Part shown: positions 8,787-16,440 of the stretch, piece after piece
How the letters are laid out: each line of letters begins with the position of its first letter
Position numbering within the stretch: the first letter of the stretch is position 1
From: Gammaproteobacteria bacterium
Lineage (GTDB): Bacteria > Pseudomonadota > Gammaproteobacteria > Steroidobacterales > Steroidobacteraceae
Length of the DNA: 64,000 nt
NCBI GenBank assembly: GCA_003164785.1
Contig: PLUE01000037.1
Coordinates: 1 to 64,000 of the forward strand
Direction of reading: 5' to 3'
The notes under the pieces: model-generated
What the model saw: only the letters and a program-made list of their open reading frames with translations
Told to the model about the DNA's origin: nothing
Database searches by the model: none
Position numbers and translations under genes: made by a program

Positions 8787-9929
8787 GTGCTGTCCCCCCA
8801 GCAGCAGTCGGCCGACCGGCCGTGGCTCGATCCTGACGCGACGCCGCAAATCGTCATCGAAGGCGTCAACAAAACCTTCGGCAGCTTTACCGCCGTCGAC
8901 ACCGTCAACCTGAAGATCTTCAAGGGCGAGATGTTCGCCTTGGTCGGGGCGTCGGGCTGCGGCAAGACCACCTTGCTGCGCATGCTGGCGGGATTCGCCA
9001 CACCCACCGGCGGTCGCATTCTGATCGAAGGCGTGGACATGACGGCCGTCCCGCCGCATGAGCGTCCCGTCAACATGATGTTTCAGTCCTATGCCTTGTT
9101 TCCGCACATGACCGTGGCGCAGAACGTGGGCTACGGCCTGCGCCGCATGAAGCTCGACGGCTCGGTCAGAACCAAACGGGTGGAGGAGGCATTGGAGATG
9201 GTGCAGCTCGGTGCGCTCGGCAAGCGCAAGCCGCATCAGCTCTCGGGCGGCCAGCGGCAACGGGTGGCCTTGGCCCGCGCGCTCATCCGGCGGCCGAAGG
9301 TGCTGCTGCTGGATGAACCCCTGAGCGCGCTCGACAAGAAGCTGCGCGAACAAACCCAGTTCGAGCTCATGAACATTCAATTCCAGGTGGGGATCACGTT
9401 CGTGTTCGTCACCCACGATCAAGACGAGGCGATGGCGTTGTCCACGCGGATCGCGGTCATGAACCGCGGCCAGGTGGTGCAGGTCGGCACGCCCGCGGAG
9501 ATCTACGAGTTCCCGCAAAGCCGCTTCGTCGCCGATTTCATCGGCACGACCAACCTGTTCGAGGGAACCGTGAGCGGCAATCAGCCCGGGCACATCGTGG
9601 TGCGCAGCGCCGAGGCGGGTTGCGATCTCATCGTCGACGAGACGGGGCGTTTCGGCAGCGGCCAACGCGTGTGGGTGGCGCTGCGCCCGGAGAAGATCCG
9701 GCTGAGCAAGCAGCCGCTCGGCGGCGATCGTGTGAATCAGGTCAAGGGGGTGGTATGGGAGTTGGGGTATCTCGGCAATCGGTCCACGTACCGCATCAAG
9801 ACCGAGACCGGGAAACTGGTCACGGTGTTCGCGCAGAACGAGCGGCGCACCTCGGAGTGGTCGATCGACTGGAGCGACGAGGTCTATCTGAGCTGGACGG
9901 CGAACTGCGCCGTGGTGCTGCACCAATGA
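8787..9929 (+). CDS. PotA-type ABC transporter ATP-binding protein
   Basis: A 380-residue importer ATPase of the polyamine/iron/sulfonate (PotA/PotG) type. Walker A GASGCGKTT (about residues 54-62), Q-loop FQSYALFPHM, signature LSGGQRQR, Walker B VLLLDEP, H-loop VTHD, then a C-terminal TOBE-like regulatory domain (about 290-380) including RPEKIRLS. The GTG start at 8787 is the first in frame. It overlaps the next gene by ATGA. No permease or binding protein adjoins it, so it must work with parts encoded elsewhere or be left over from a dismantled operon. Confidence 0.9.
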   Translation: MLSPQQQSADRPWLDPDATPQIVIEGVNKTFGSFTAVDTVNLKIFKGEMFALVGASGCGKTTLLRMLAGFATPTGGRILIEGVDMTAVPPHERPVNMMFQSYALFPHMTVAQNVGYGLRRMKLDGSVRTKRVEEALEMVQLGALGKRKPHQLSGGQRQRVALARALIRRPKVLLLDEPLSALDKKLREQTQFELMNIQFQVGITFVFVTHDQDEAMALSTRIAVMNRGQVVQVGTPAEIYEFPQSRFVADFIGTTNLFEGTVSGNQPGHIVVRSAEAGCDLIVDETGRFGSGQRVWVALRPEKIRLSKQPLGGDRVNQVKGVVWELGYLGNRSTYRIKTETGKLVTVFAQNERRTSEWSIDWSDEVYLSWTANCAVVLHQ

Positions 9930-11086
9930 AGGCGGCCTGGGCGCTCGCGATCCTGGGTCTGGGGTTGGCCGCGGGTTCGGCGATGGCGGCTTCGGCCGCG
10001 CCGGCGATTCCGGCGATGGGGATCGCCAAACCCGCGGTGCTGCGGGCCCCGGCCCTCAAGACCAAGACGGTCGTGCTGATCGTGAGCGACGGCCTGCGCT
10101 GGCAGGAAATTTTCACGGGAGCCGAGGCGGATCTGCTCAACGACAAGGAGGGCGGCAGCTGGGTGCCGGCCGACGTGCTGCGCCAACGCTATTGGCGGGA
10201 CGATCCGGACCAGCGCCGTGCGCTGCTGTTCCCCTTTCTGTGGGGGACCGTCGCCAAGCAGGGCCAGATATTCGGCAATCAGGCGCGGGGCAGCGTGGCG
10301 CACGTCACCAACGGCAAGGCGTTCTCGTATCCGGGCTATAACGAGATGAGCACGGGATACCCCAACGATGCGATCGACAGCAACGAATTCGGACCGAACC
10401 CGAACGCCTCGGTGTTCGAGTGGTTGAACAAGAGCGACGAGTTTCGCGGCCGGGTGGCGATTTATGGGACGTGGAACGCCTACGACGACATCTTCAACCG
10501 CAAGCGCAGCGGCCTCGTGATGCAGACGGGCTGGTCGCTGCCCAAGAAGGATCACGAGACGCCGCGGGATGCGCTGCTGCGCGAGCTGTTCGCGACCACG
10601 ACGCAATTCGACGAGGAGGATTCGCCGAATTCGTTTCTGCAGATTCCGCTCATCGACTACGTGAAGTCCGGCAAGCCGCGCGTGCTCTTCGTGGGCTACG
10701 GCGAGACCGACAACTGGGCGCATCAGGGGCGCTATGACCTGGTGCTCGACAGCGCGCACCGCTTCGATCGTCTGGTCGAGCAGTTGTGGAACACGATGCA
10801 GGCCATGCCGCAATATCGCGGCACCACGACGTTCATCATCACCGCCGACCATGGCCGCGGCAGCGGCCTCACGGAATGGAAGGAGCACGGGGTCGAGGAG
10901 AAGGGATCCGAGAACATCTGGATCGCGGTAATGGGGCCCGACACGGCACCCCTCGGCGAGCGCACCCAGGTGCCGCCGGTGGCCCAGGCCCAGATCGCCG
11001 CCACCGTCGCGGCGTTCGTCGGCAAGGATTATCACGCTGCGGTGCCGAAGGCGGCGGCGCCCATCGCGGCCGTGCTGCCACACTGA
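9926..11086 (+). CDS. Secreted alkaline-phosphatase-superfamily protein
   Basis: A 386-residue protein with an N-terminal signal peptide (cleavage near AMAASA, about residues 20-25). Metal-site segments of the alkaline phosphatase superfamily are VVLIVSDGLRW near residue 50, GYGETDNWAHQGRYD near 256 and TADHGRG near 308, i.e. the Asp/His pairs for two divalent metals. The substrate (phosphate monoester, diester or phosphonate) is not predictable. It is translationally coupled (ATGA) to the orphan ABC ATPase, which hints at periplasmic hydrolysis followed by uptake, but this is inference. Confidence 0.8.
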   Translation: MKAAWALAILGLGLAAGSAMAASAAPAIPAMGIAKPAVLRAPALKTKTVVLIVSDGLRWQEIFTGAEADLLNDKEGGSWVPADVLRQRYWRDDPDQRRALLFPFLWGTVAKQGQIFGNQARGSVAHVTNGKAFSYPGYNEMSTGYPNDAIDSNEFGPNPNASVFEWLNKSDEFRGRVAIYGTWNAYDDIFNRKRSGLVMQTGWSLPKKDHETPRDALLRELFATTTQFDEEDSPNSFLQIPLIDYVKSGKPRVLFVGYGETDNWAHQGRYDLVLDSAHRFDRLVEQLWNTMQAMPQYRGTTTFIITADHGRGSGLTEWKEHGVEEKGSENIWIAVMGPDTAPLGERTQVPPVAQAQIAATVAAFVGKDYHAAVPKAAAPIAAVLPH

Positions 11087-11154
11087 CGCATGTGGCGGCC
11101 GGCGGCCGCGGTCCGCCGCCCCCGCGCCGATTTTTATATTATACTCGTGACATT

Positions 11155-11168
11155 ACAACGTTCGTTGT
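11155..11168. promoter_or_regulatory. Inverted repeat upstream of the carnitine dehydrogenase fusion
   Basis: ACAACG-TT-CGTTGT, perfect 6-bp arms, centred 22 bp before the ATG at 11184 and just after an AT-rich stretch with TATATT and TATACT. A candidate operator for the TetR regulator encoded at 12681; binding is inferred. Confidence 0.45.
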
Positions 11169-11183
11169 GCTCGCGGGGATTTC

Positions 11184-12671
11184 ATGCGGAAAGTCAAGAC
11201 ATTGGGGCTTCTTGGGACGGGGGTCATCGGTGGCGGTTGGGCGGCGCGGGCGCTGCACTTCGGCATCGACGTCATTGCGGCGGATGTGAAGCCCGAAATG
11301 GAAGCCTGGATACGCGGCGCCATCGCCAACGCCGAGCCGGCGCTGGCGCGTCTGACCTTCGCGCCCCTGCCGCCGAAGGGCACGCTGTCCTTCACCACGG
11401 ACATGCGCGCCATGGCGCAGAAGGCGGACTTCATCCAGGAGAACATCCCCGAGCAGCTCGAGCTGAAGCAGCGCATGTTGGCGGAGGTGAGCCGCTATGC
11501 GGCGCCTGACGTCATCATCGCGTCGAGCACATCGGGTCTGACGCCCACGGATCTGCAGCGGGACATGGTCGCACCGGAGCGCTTCCTGGTTGCTCATCCG
11601 TTCAATCCCGTGTATCTGCTGCCCCTGGTGGAGCTGGTGGGAGGCGCGAAGACGACGCCGGAGACCATCGAGGCGGCCGCGACCTTCCTGACCTATATCG
11701 GCATGCATGCGCTGCGCGTGCGGCGCGAGGTTCCCGGCCATCTCACCGATCGGCTGCAGGAGGCCATTTGGCGGGAAATCCTGCACATGGTGAACGAGGG
11801 TGTCGCCACCACCGGTGAGTTGGACGAATCCATCATCTACGGTCCGGGACTGCGGTGGGCCGCGATGGGCACGAACATGATTTATCACCTGGCGGGCGGC
11901 GAGTCGGGCATGCGCCACATGCTCGCCCAATTCGGTCCGGCGCTGAAATGGCCGTGGACCAAGCTCGAGGCGCCGGAACTCACCGACAAGTTGATCGACA
12001 GCATGGTCGAAGGCACGCGGGCCCAGGCGGCCGGGCGCTCGATCCGCGAACTGGAGCGGCTGCGCGACGATTACCTGGTCGCCATCCAGCAGGTGCTGCG
12101 GCAATACGACATCGGCGCGGGATCGACGCTGAAGGCGCTCGAGGAGCGCCTCTACAAGGACGCGGGCACCGCGGCGGCGGCCGCGACGTCGGCGTCGGGG
12201 CAGGCGCTGCCGCGTTTCGATGCGGTGGTCCGGCCGGAGTGGGCGGATTACAACCTGCACATGACCGACTTCCGCTACGGCCAGTTGTTCGGCGATGCGA
12301 TGGATGCGATCTACCGGCAGAACGGCGTCGACTCCGAGTATCGCAAGGCAGGGCGGATGTTCTACACCGTCGAGAGCCACGTGAAGCATCTGGGCGAAGC
12401 GAAGGTGGGTGAACCGTTGTACGTGACGACGCAGGTGCTCGGCGTCGATGACAAGCGGTTGCACGTGTTTCACCGGTTGTATCGCGCCGGCGACGATACG
12501 CTGCTTGCCACCGGCGAACAGATGCACCTGCATGTCGACACGGCGGCGGCGAAGGCGGCGCCCATGGATGCCGCGGTCCGCGTCAAGCTGGAGGCCCTGC
12601 ATCAGGCGCACGCCAGGTTGCCGCAGCCGGTCGAGGCGGGCAAGCCGGTCGGCTCGCCGAAGCAGCGCTAG
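11184..12671 (+). CDS. lcdH: L-carnitine dehydrogenase fused to a hotdog thioesterase
   Basis: A 495-residue two-domain enzyme. Residues 1-320 are a 3-hydroxyacyl-CoA-dehydrogenase-type fold with NAD loop GLLGTGVIGGG (8-18), SSTSG near 114 and AHPFNPVYLLPLVELVGG near 135-152, as in L-carnitine 3-dehydrogenase (carnitine to 3-dehydrocarnitine). From about 343 a hotdog thioesterase domain begins (RPEWADYNLHMTDF), the type that hydrolyses betainyl-CoA. Dehydrogenase-thioesterase fusions of this kind occur in carnitine-degrading bacteria. A second, stand-alone thioesterase lies at 18563. The TetR gene follows after 9 bp. Confidence 0.9.
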   Translation: MRKVKTLGLLGTGVIGGGWAARALHFGIDVIAADVKPEMEAWIRGAIANAEPALARLTFAPLPPKGTLSFTTDMRAMAQKADFIQENIPEQLELKQRMLAEVSRYAAPDVIIASSTSGLTPTDLQRDMVAPERFLVAHPFNPVYLLPLVELVGGAKTTPETIEAAATFLTYIGMHALRVRREVPGHLTDRLQEAIWREILHMVNEGVATTGELDESIIYGPGLRWAAMGTNMIYHLAGGESGMRHMLAQFGPALKWPWTKLEAPELTDKLIDSMVEGTRAQAAGRSIRELERLRDDYLVAIQQVLRQYDIGAGSTLKALEERLYKDAGTAAAAATSASGQALPRFDAVVRPEWADYNLHMTDFRYGQLFGDAMDAIYRQNGVDSEYRKAGRMFYTVESHVKHLGEAKVGEPLYVTTQVLGVDDKRLHVFHRLYRAGDDTLLATGEQMHLHVDTAAAKAAPMDAAVRVKLEALHQAHARLPQPVEAGKPVGSPKQR

Positions 12672-12680
12672 GGACCCCTC

Positions 12681-13292
12681 ATGCCAAAAATCGTCGATCA
12701 CGCAAAACGCCGCGAGGAAATCGCGCTCGTGGCCTGCCAGGTCGTTGCCGATAACGGCTTCGAACAGGCCACCGTCGCGCGCATCGCGCGCGCCGCCGGC
12801 TACACCACCGGCATGGTGGCCCATTATTACGACTCCAAGCAGGACATCATTCTTGCCGCGCTGCGGTTGATGTTGTTGCGCATCGAGGAGCGCCTGACGC
12901 GGGCTCGGGACGGCAGCGAGGCGAGCTTGCTTGCGGTGCTGTCTGAAGCGCTCGCCGTCGACAAGCAGCGCTTCACCGAGTGTGCCTTCTGGATGGCCTT
13001 CTGGGGCCAGGTGTCCGCGGACAAGAAGCTGAAGAAGCTCAACGTCTGGGTGCACCGCGAGTACATGCGTCTCTACGAGCGATGTTTTTCGGCGCATTGG
13101 CCGGAATGGGCCGTGCTGCCGCAAGCCGCTCGGGACCAGGTGCTGCGTTCGGTCGCCATCACCATGAACGGCCTGACCGTGAGCGCGGTGACGAGCCCGC
13201 GCGACTGGCCGGCGGCCACGCAGATCGAGCACCTGAATTTCCATCTGGATCTGCTGCGACGCTGGGCAAAGCCGAAGCGCGCCAAGACTTAA
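12681..13292 (+). CDS. TetR-family regulator, BetI-like
   Basis: A 203-residue TetR repressor with helix-turn-helix at about residues 27-56 (ARAAGYTTGMVAHYYDSKQDI) and a BetI-like ligand domain (AFWMAFWGQV near 97). BetI members sense choline; this one sits in a carnitine operon, so its ligand may be carnitine, a betaine or a CoA ester (inference). It is encoded between the dehydrogenase fusion and the acyl-CoA dehydrogenase and likely controls both. It is separate from the BetI moiety fused to BetB at 23422. Confidence 0.85.
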   Translation: MPKIVDHAKRREEIALVACQVVADNGFEQATVARIARAAGYTTGMVAHYYDSKQDIILAALRLMLLRIEERLTRARDGSEASLLAVLSEALAVDKQRFTECAFWMAFWGQVSADKKLKKLNVWVHREYMRLYERCFSAHWPEWAVLPQAARDQVLRSVAITMNGLTVSAVTSPRDWPAATQIEHLNFHLDLLRRWAKPKRAKT

Positions 13293-13328
13293 GTCACGGC
13301 AACACCTGAACTTCGAAAGGGGATGGCG

Positions 13329-14492
13329 ATGGATTTTTCTCTCAGCGACGAACAGCAGATGATCGTCAAGACCACGCGCGAGTTCGTCTTGAAGGAACTC
13401 TATCCCTACGAGCAGGAGGTCGAGGAGACCGGCGTGCTGCGCGATGACCTGCATCGCGAGCTGAAGGCGAAGGCCATCGATGCGGGTCTGTATGCCGCCA
13501 ACATGCCGGTGGAGGTGGGCGGCGCGGGGCTCGATACCGTGAGCTGGGTGCTGTACGAGAAGGAACTCGGCCGCACCAACTATGCGCTGCATTATTCGTG
13601 CGTCGGGCGGCCCTCCAACATCCTGCTGGCATGCACCGGGGCGCAGCGCGAGGAATATCTCCTGCCGACCGTGCGCGGCGACCGCACCGAATGTCTGGCG
13701 ATGACGGAGCCTGGGGCGGGCTCGGATCTGCGTGGCATGAAGACCTCGGCGGTGGCGTCGGGCGATGACTTCGTGATCAATGGCACCAAGCATTTCATCA
13801 GTCACGCGGACCACTCTGACTACGTGATTTTGTTCGCGGCGACCGGTGAGGAAACCACCTCGCACGGCACGCGCAAGAAAATGACCGCATTCCTGGTGGA
13901 CATGGGACACCCGGGCTTCGTGGTGCGCCCGGGTTACAAGAACGTCTCACACCGCGGCTACACGAACAGCATTCTCGAATTCAACGATTGCCGGGTGCCC
14001 AAGTCCGCGATTCTCGGCGCGTTGCACCACGGTTTCGATGTCGCCAATACATGGCTGGGATCGACCCGGTTGCAGGTCGCGGCCACCTGCCTCGGCCGTG
14101 CGGAGCGGGCGCTCGAGTTGTCGACCCAGTGGTCGGTCGATCGCGTGCAGTTTGGCCAGCCCATCGGCAAGTTTCAGGGCGTGAGCTTCAAGCTGGCCGA
14201 CATGGCGATCGAACTGCGGGCGGCGGAGTTGATGGTGCTGGAAGCGGCCTGGAAGCGCGACCAGAAGATCGACACCGACATGGACATGGCGATGGCGAAG
14301 GTCAAGGCGACGGAAATGCTCGCGATGGTGTCCGATGAGGCGCTGCAGATCCATGGCGGCATGGGTCTGATGAGCGATCTGCCGCTCGAGCGAATCTGGC
14401 GCGACGCCCGCATCGAGCGTATCTGGGACGGCACCAGCGAGGTGCAGCGGCACATCATCTCCCGAGGCATGCTCCGCCCGCTGGGTGGATGA
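13329..14492 (+). CDS. Acyl-CoA dehydrogenase (probable gamma-butyrobetainyl-CoA dehydrogenase)
   Basis: A 387-residue FAD acyl-CoA dehydrogenase, full length, with MTEPGAGSD (about residues 122-130), NGTKHFISHAD and the C-terminal IHGGMGLMSD. In context (CaiD-like hydratase, carnitine dehydrogenase) the likely reaction is gamma-butyrobetainyl-CoA to crotonobetainyl-CoA. I chose the ATG at 13329 because AAAGGGG sits 6 bp before it; the ATG at 13323 abuts that site. At the position of the catalytic Glu of MCAD/SCAD (in YEGT) this protein reads WDGT, with Asp at about residue 367. Confidence 0.82.
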   Translation: MDFSLSDEQQMIVKTTREFVLKELYPYEQEVEETGVLRDDLHRELKAKAIDAGLYAANMPVEVGGAGLDTVSWVLYEKELGRTNYALHYSCVGRPSNILLACTGAQREEYLLPTVRGDRTECLAMTEPGAGSDLRGMKTSAVASGDDFVINGTKHFISHADHSDYVILFAATGEETTSHGTRKKMTAFLVDMGHPGFVVRPGYKNVSHRGYTNSILEFNDCRVPKSAILGALHHGFDVANTWLGSTRLQVAATCLGRAERALELSTQWSVDRVQFGQPIGKFQGVSFKLADMAIELRAAELMVLEAAWKRDQKIDTDMDMAMAKVKATEMLAMVSDEALQIHGGMGLMSDLPLERIWRDARIERIWDGTSEVQRHIISRGMLRPLGG

Positions 14493-14643
14493 TCGTTCGG
14501 GCAAACCCTGCCGCGCGGACGGCACGGGAACGTCTGATTTGTCCTACAACAGTCGCTGTGATCGACGGACCGAAATTGTGCGCTGGATCACAGATAGTCG
14601 TCCACAGGTAGGTCGGATTTCGGCCGGAACGAGGAGAATGTCG

Positions 14644-14955
14644 ATGAGTAATGTCGCAGATCGGAACGTCGTCCGTTTGAGGGATCGTAGCAACGAGATG
14701 GTCGACCAAGTTGCGAAAACGGTCAGTTCGATGGCCGATCAATTGACCGACAGCCTGCAGAACTGGCGTTCCCGCGCCAAGGGCGTCGCAACCTCGACCG
14801 ACGGTTTCGTGCGGTCGAGTCCGTGGCAGGCCGTGGGGCTGGTTGCGCTGGCCGGCCTGGCGGCTGGCTTGGTGGTCTCCTACGGCGCGCGCAGTGTGCG
14901 CGCTCGTCGGCAACGCGCCAATGGGGCGGATTACGACGAGATGTCGGGAGGATGA
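14644..14955 (+). CDS. ElaB/YqjD-like membrane-anchored small protein
   Basis: A 103-residue protein with an amphipathic helical N-terminus (DQVAKTVSSMADQLTDSLQNW) and one C-terminal membrane segment (AVGLVALAGLAAGLVVSYG) followed by basic residues, as in the YqjD/ElaB/DUF883 family, some of which bind ribosomes in stationary phase. The start at 14644 is set by GAGGAG 7 bp upstream; the ATG at 14638 would be too close. It is unrelated to the carnitine genes on both sides. Confidence 0.7.
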   Translation: MSNVADRNVVRLRDRSNEMVDQVAKTVSSMADQLTDSLQNWRSRAKGVATSTDGFVRSSPWQAVGLVALAGLAAGLVVSYGARSVRARRQRANGADYDEMSGG

Positions 14956-15140
14956 GCATGCATAGGTACCGTAACGAGACCGTTCCGTCGCAGCCCAGCC
15001 CGGAAGAACCGCCTCTTGCCCCGTACGATCCGCCTGAGCCCGCCCCGCAAGCCATCGCCTGGCGCCGGGCGCTCAAGGTGGTCCTCGCGCAAGGGTCACG
15101 CCAACCGGTGGAATCGTCGCGGGCGCGGCATTACGCCTGA
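14952..15140 (+). CDS. Small proline-rich protein of unknown function
   Basis: 62 residues, not recognised. The N-terminal half is proline-rich (PSQPSPEEPPLAPYDPPEP), followed by a basic segment (WRRALKVVLAQGSRQ). It is coupled to the membrane-anchored protein by an ATGA overlap with GGGAGG just upstream, which supports it being translated. A hairpin follows its stop. Confidence 0.5.
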   Translation: MSMHRYRNETVPSQPSPEEPPLAPYDPPEPAPQAIAWRRALKVVLAQGSRQPVESSRARHYA

Positions 15141-15156
15141 GGATTCATCGACGACA

Positions 15157-15186
15157 CAAGTCCGGCCAGTCACCTGGCCGCACTTG
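15157..15186. terminator. Bidirectional hairpin between convergent genes
   Basis: CAAGT-c-CGGCCAG, loop TCAC, CTGGCCG-c-ACTTG: a 12-bp stem with one C-C mismatch, placed between the small proline-rich gene (+) and the receiver gene (-). No clear U-tract. Confidence 0.55.
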
Positions 15187-15236
15187 CGATGAGTGATGCA
15201 TGGCATGACGGCGGGGCGAATGGCGTCGCCCAGCCA

Positions 15237-15605
15237 TCAGGCATGAGCGGACTCCGTGACCTGCGCCAGCGTCTTCTGGAGCGCGTCCAAATCGTAGGGT
15301 TTTGTCAGAACCAGCACGTTGCTCTGGCCCTGGCCTAGCAGGAATTCCAGGTTCAACGAGCCATATCCAGAGGCGATCACGACGGGCAATTTCGGAAACT
15401 GCTTGATGAGTTCCTTCGCCAGATCGATGCCGGACATGCCGGGAAGGCTCACATCGGTCATCACGGCGTCGAAACTGCGCCGTGCGACTTCTGCCACGGC
15501 CAGTTCCGCGTCCGCGACCGCCACCACCTCATGACCGAGTTCATGGAGGTATTCGACGGTAATCATCGACACTTCCGGGCTATCTTCCACCAACAATATT
15601 TGCAT
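15237..15605 (-). CDS. Stand-alone response-regulator receiver domain
   Basis: A 122-residue CheY-like receiver: acidic pair E7/D8, phospho-acceptor D51 (in MTDVSLPGMSG), Ser79 and Lys102 (TKPYD). There is no output domain, so it acts as a phosphorelay or protein-binding module. No histidine kinase adjoins it; a kinase remnant lies at 27519. Its place between two carnitine operons seems incidental. Confidence 0.9.
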   Translation of the reverse strand: MQILLVEDSPEVSMITVEYLHELGHEVVAVADAELAVAEVARRSFDAVMTDVSLPGMSGIDLAKELIKQFPKLPVVIASGYGSLNLEFLLGQGQSNVLVLTKPYDLDALQKTLAQVTESAHA

Positions 15606-15660
15606 GCGCGCACTTTGGACGCAAACTTAGGCCATGGCTAGGGGGTGCGCTGATTATAGA

Positions 15661-16437
15661 TCAGCGGCCCGTCCACCGCGGCTTGCGTTTCTCGGAAAAA
15701 GCGCGGGTGCCTTCCTTGAGGTCGTCCGAGCGGATCACCTGTTGGACGAGGTCCAAGGAGTCATGCAATTGAAATGCCTCATGTTCCGGCAGCATTTCCG
15801 AATGTCGGAGCAGTTGCTTGATCGCGGGGAAGAGCAGCGGCGGCCCATCCGCGAGCTGGCGGGCGATTTCCCGGGCTTTCGTCATCGATTGACCCTTGGG
15901 AACCACGTGATTGGCGAGACCCCAGTGCTTGGCCTCCGTCGCATCCATCCATCGGCCGGTGAGCAGAAATTCGACGGCCACGTGGTAGGGGATGCGCCGG
16001 CGTAGTTTCACGGTGCCCGCGTCGGGCAGGACGCCCACGTTGATTTCGGGCAGTGCGAATTTCGCGTGTTCCTCCATCACGATGATGTCCGTGCCCAACA
16101 CCACTTCGAATCCGCCGCCGCAGGCGATCCCGTTCACGGCGGCGATGATGGGCTTGTTGAGATTTCGCGGATAATTCAAGCCGCCGAAACCGCCGACGCC
16201 CCAATCCTCATTCGACGCTTCGCCCGCCGCGGCCGCTTTCAAATCCCAGCCCGGCGAGAAGAACTTCTCCCCGGCGCCGGTGATGATCGCGATCTTCAGC
16301 GACTTGTCGTCGCGAAACTCGGTGAAGATGTCGTTGAGGCGGCGGCTCGCCGCCAGATCGATGGCGTTGGCCTTCGGCCTGTCGATGGTGACTTCCAAGA
16401 TGCCGTCGGCTTTGACGACGTTGACTCCGTCCGACAT
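15661..16437 (-). CDS. caiD: Carnitinyl-CoA dehydratase / enoyl-CoA hydratase
   Basis: A 258-residue crotonase-fold enzyme close to E. coli CaiD in key segments: FFSPGWDLKAAAAGEA (59-74), VNGIACGGGFE (101-111), FALPE (127-131) and C-terminal EKRKPRWTGR. The two catalytic glutamates fall at residues 111 and 131, the same numbers as in CaiD. Predicted reaction: crotonobetainyl-CoA plus water to carnitinyl-CoA. It is the last gene of a tightly packed leftward operon; the upstream ligase ends 3 bp before its start. Confidence 0.88.
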   Translation of the reverse strand: MSDGVNVVKADGILEVTIDRPKANAIDLAASRRLNDIFTEFRDDKSLKIAIITGAGEKFFSPGWDLKAAAAGEASNEDWGVGGFGGLNYPRNLNKPIIAAVNGIACGGGFEVVLGTDIIVMEEHAKFALPEINVGVLPDAGTVKLRRRIPYHVAVEFLLTGRWMDATEAKHWGLANHVVPKGQSMTKAREIARQLADGPPLLFPAIKQLLRHSEMLPEHEAFQLHDSLDLVQQVIRSDDLKEGTRAFSEKRKPRWTGR

Positions 16438-16440
16438 GTG

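Noticed and set aside
11139-13910. 923-codon open frame on the minus strand opposite the carnitine dehydrogenase, TetR and acyl-CoA dehydrogenase genes
   Set aside because: It spans three well-supported plus-strand genes and has no recognisable domain; it is a shadow frame.
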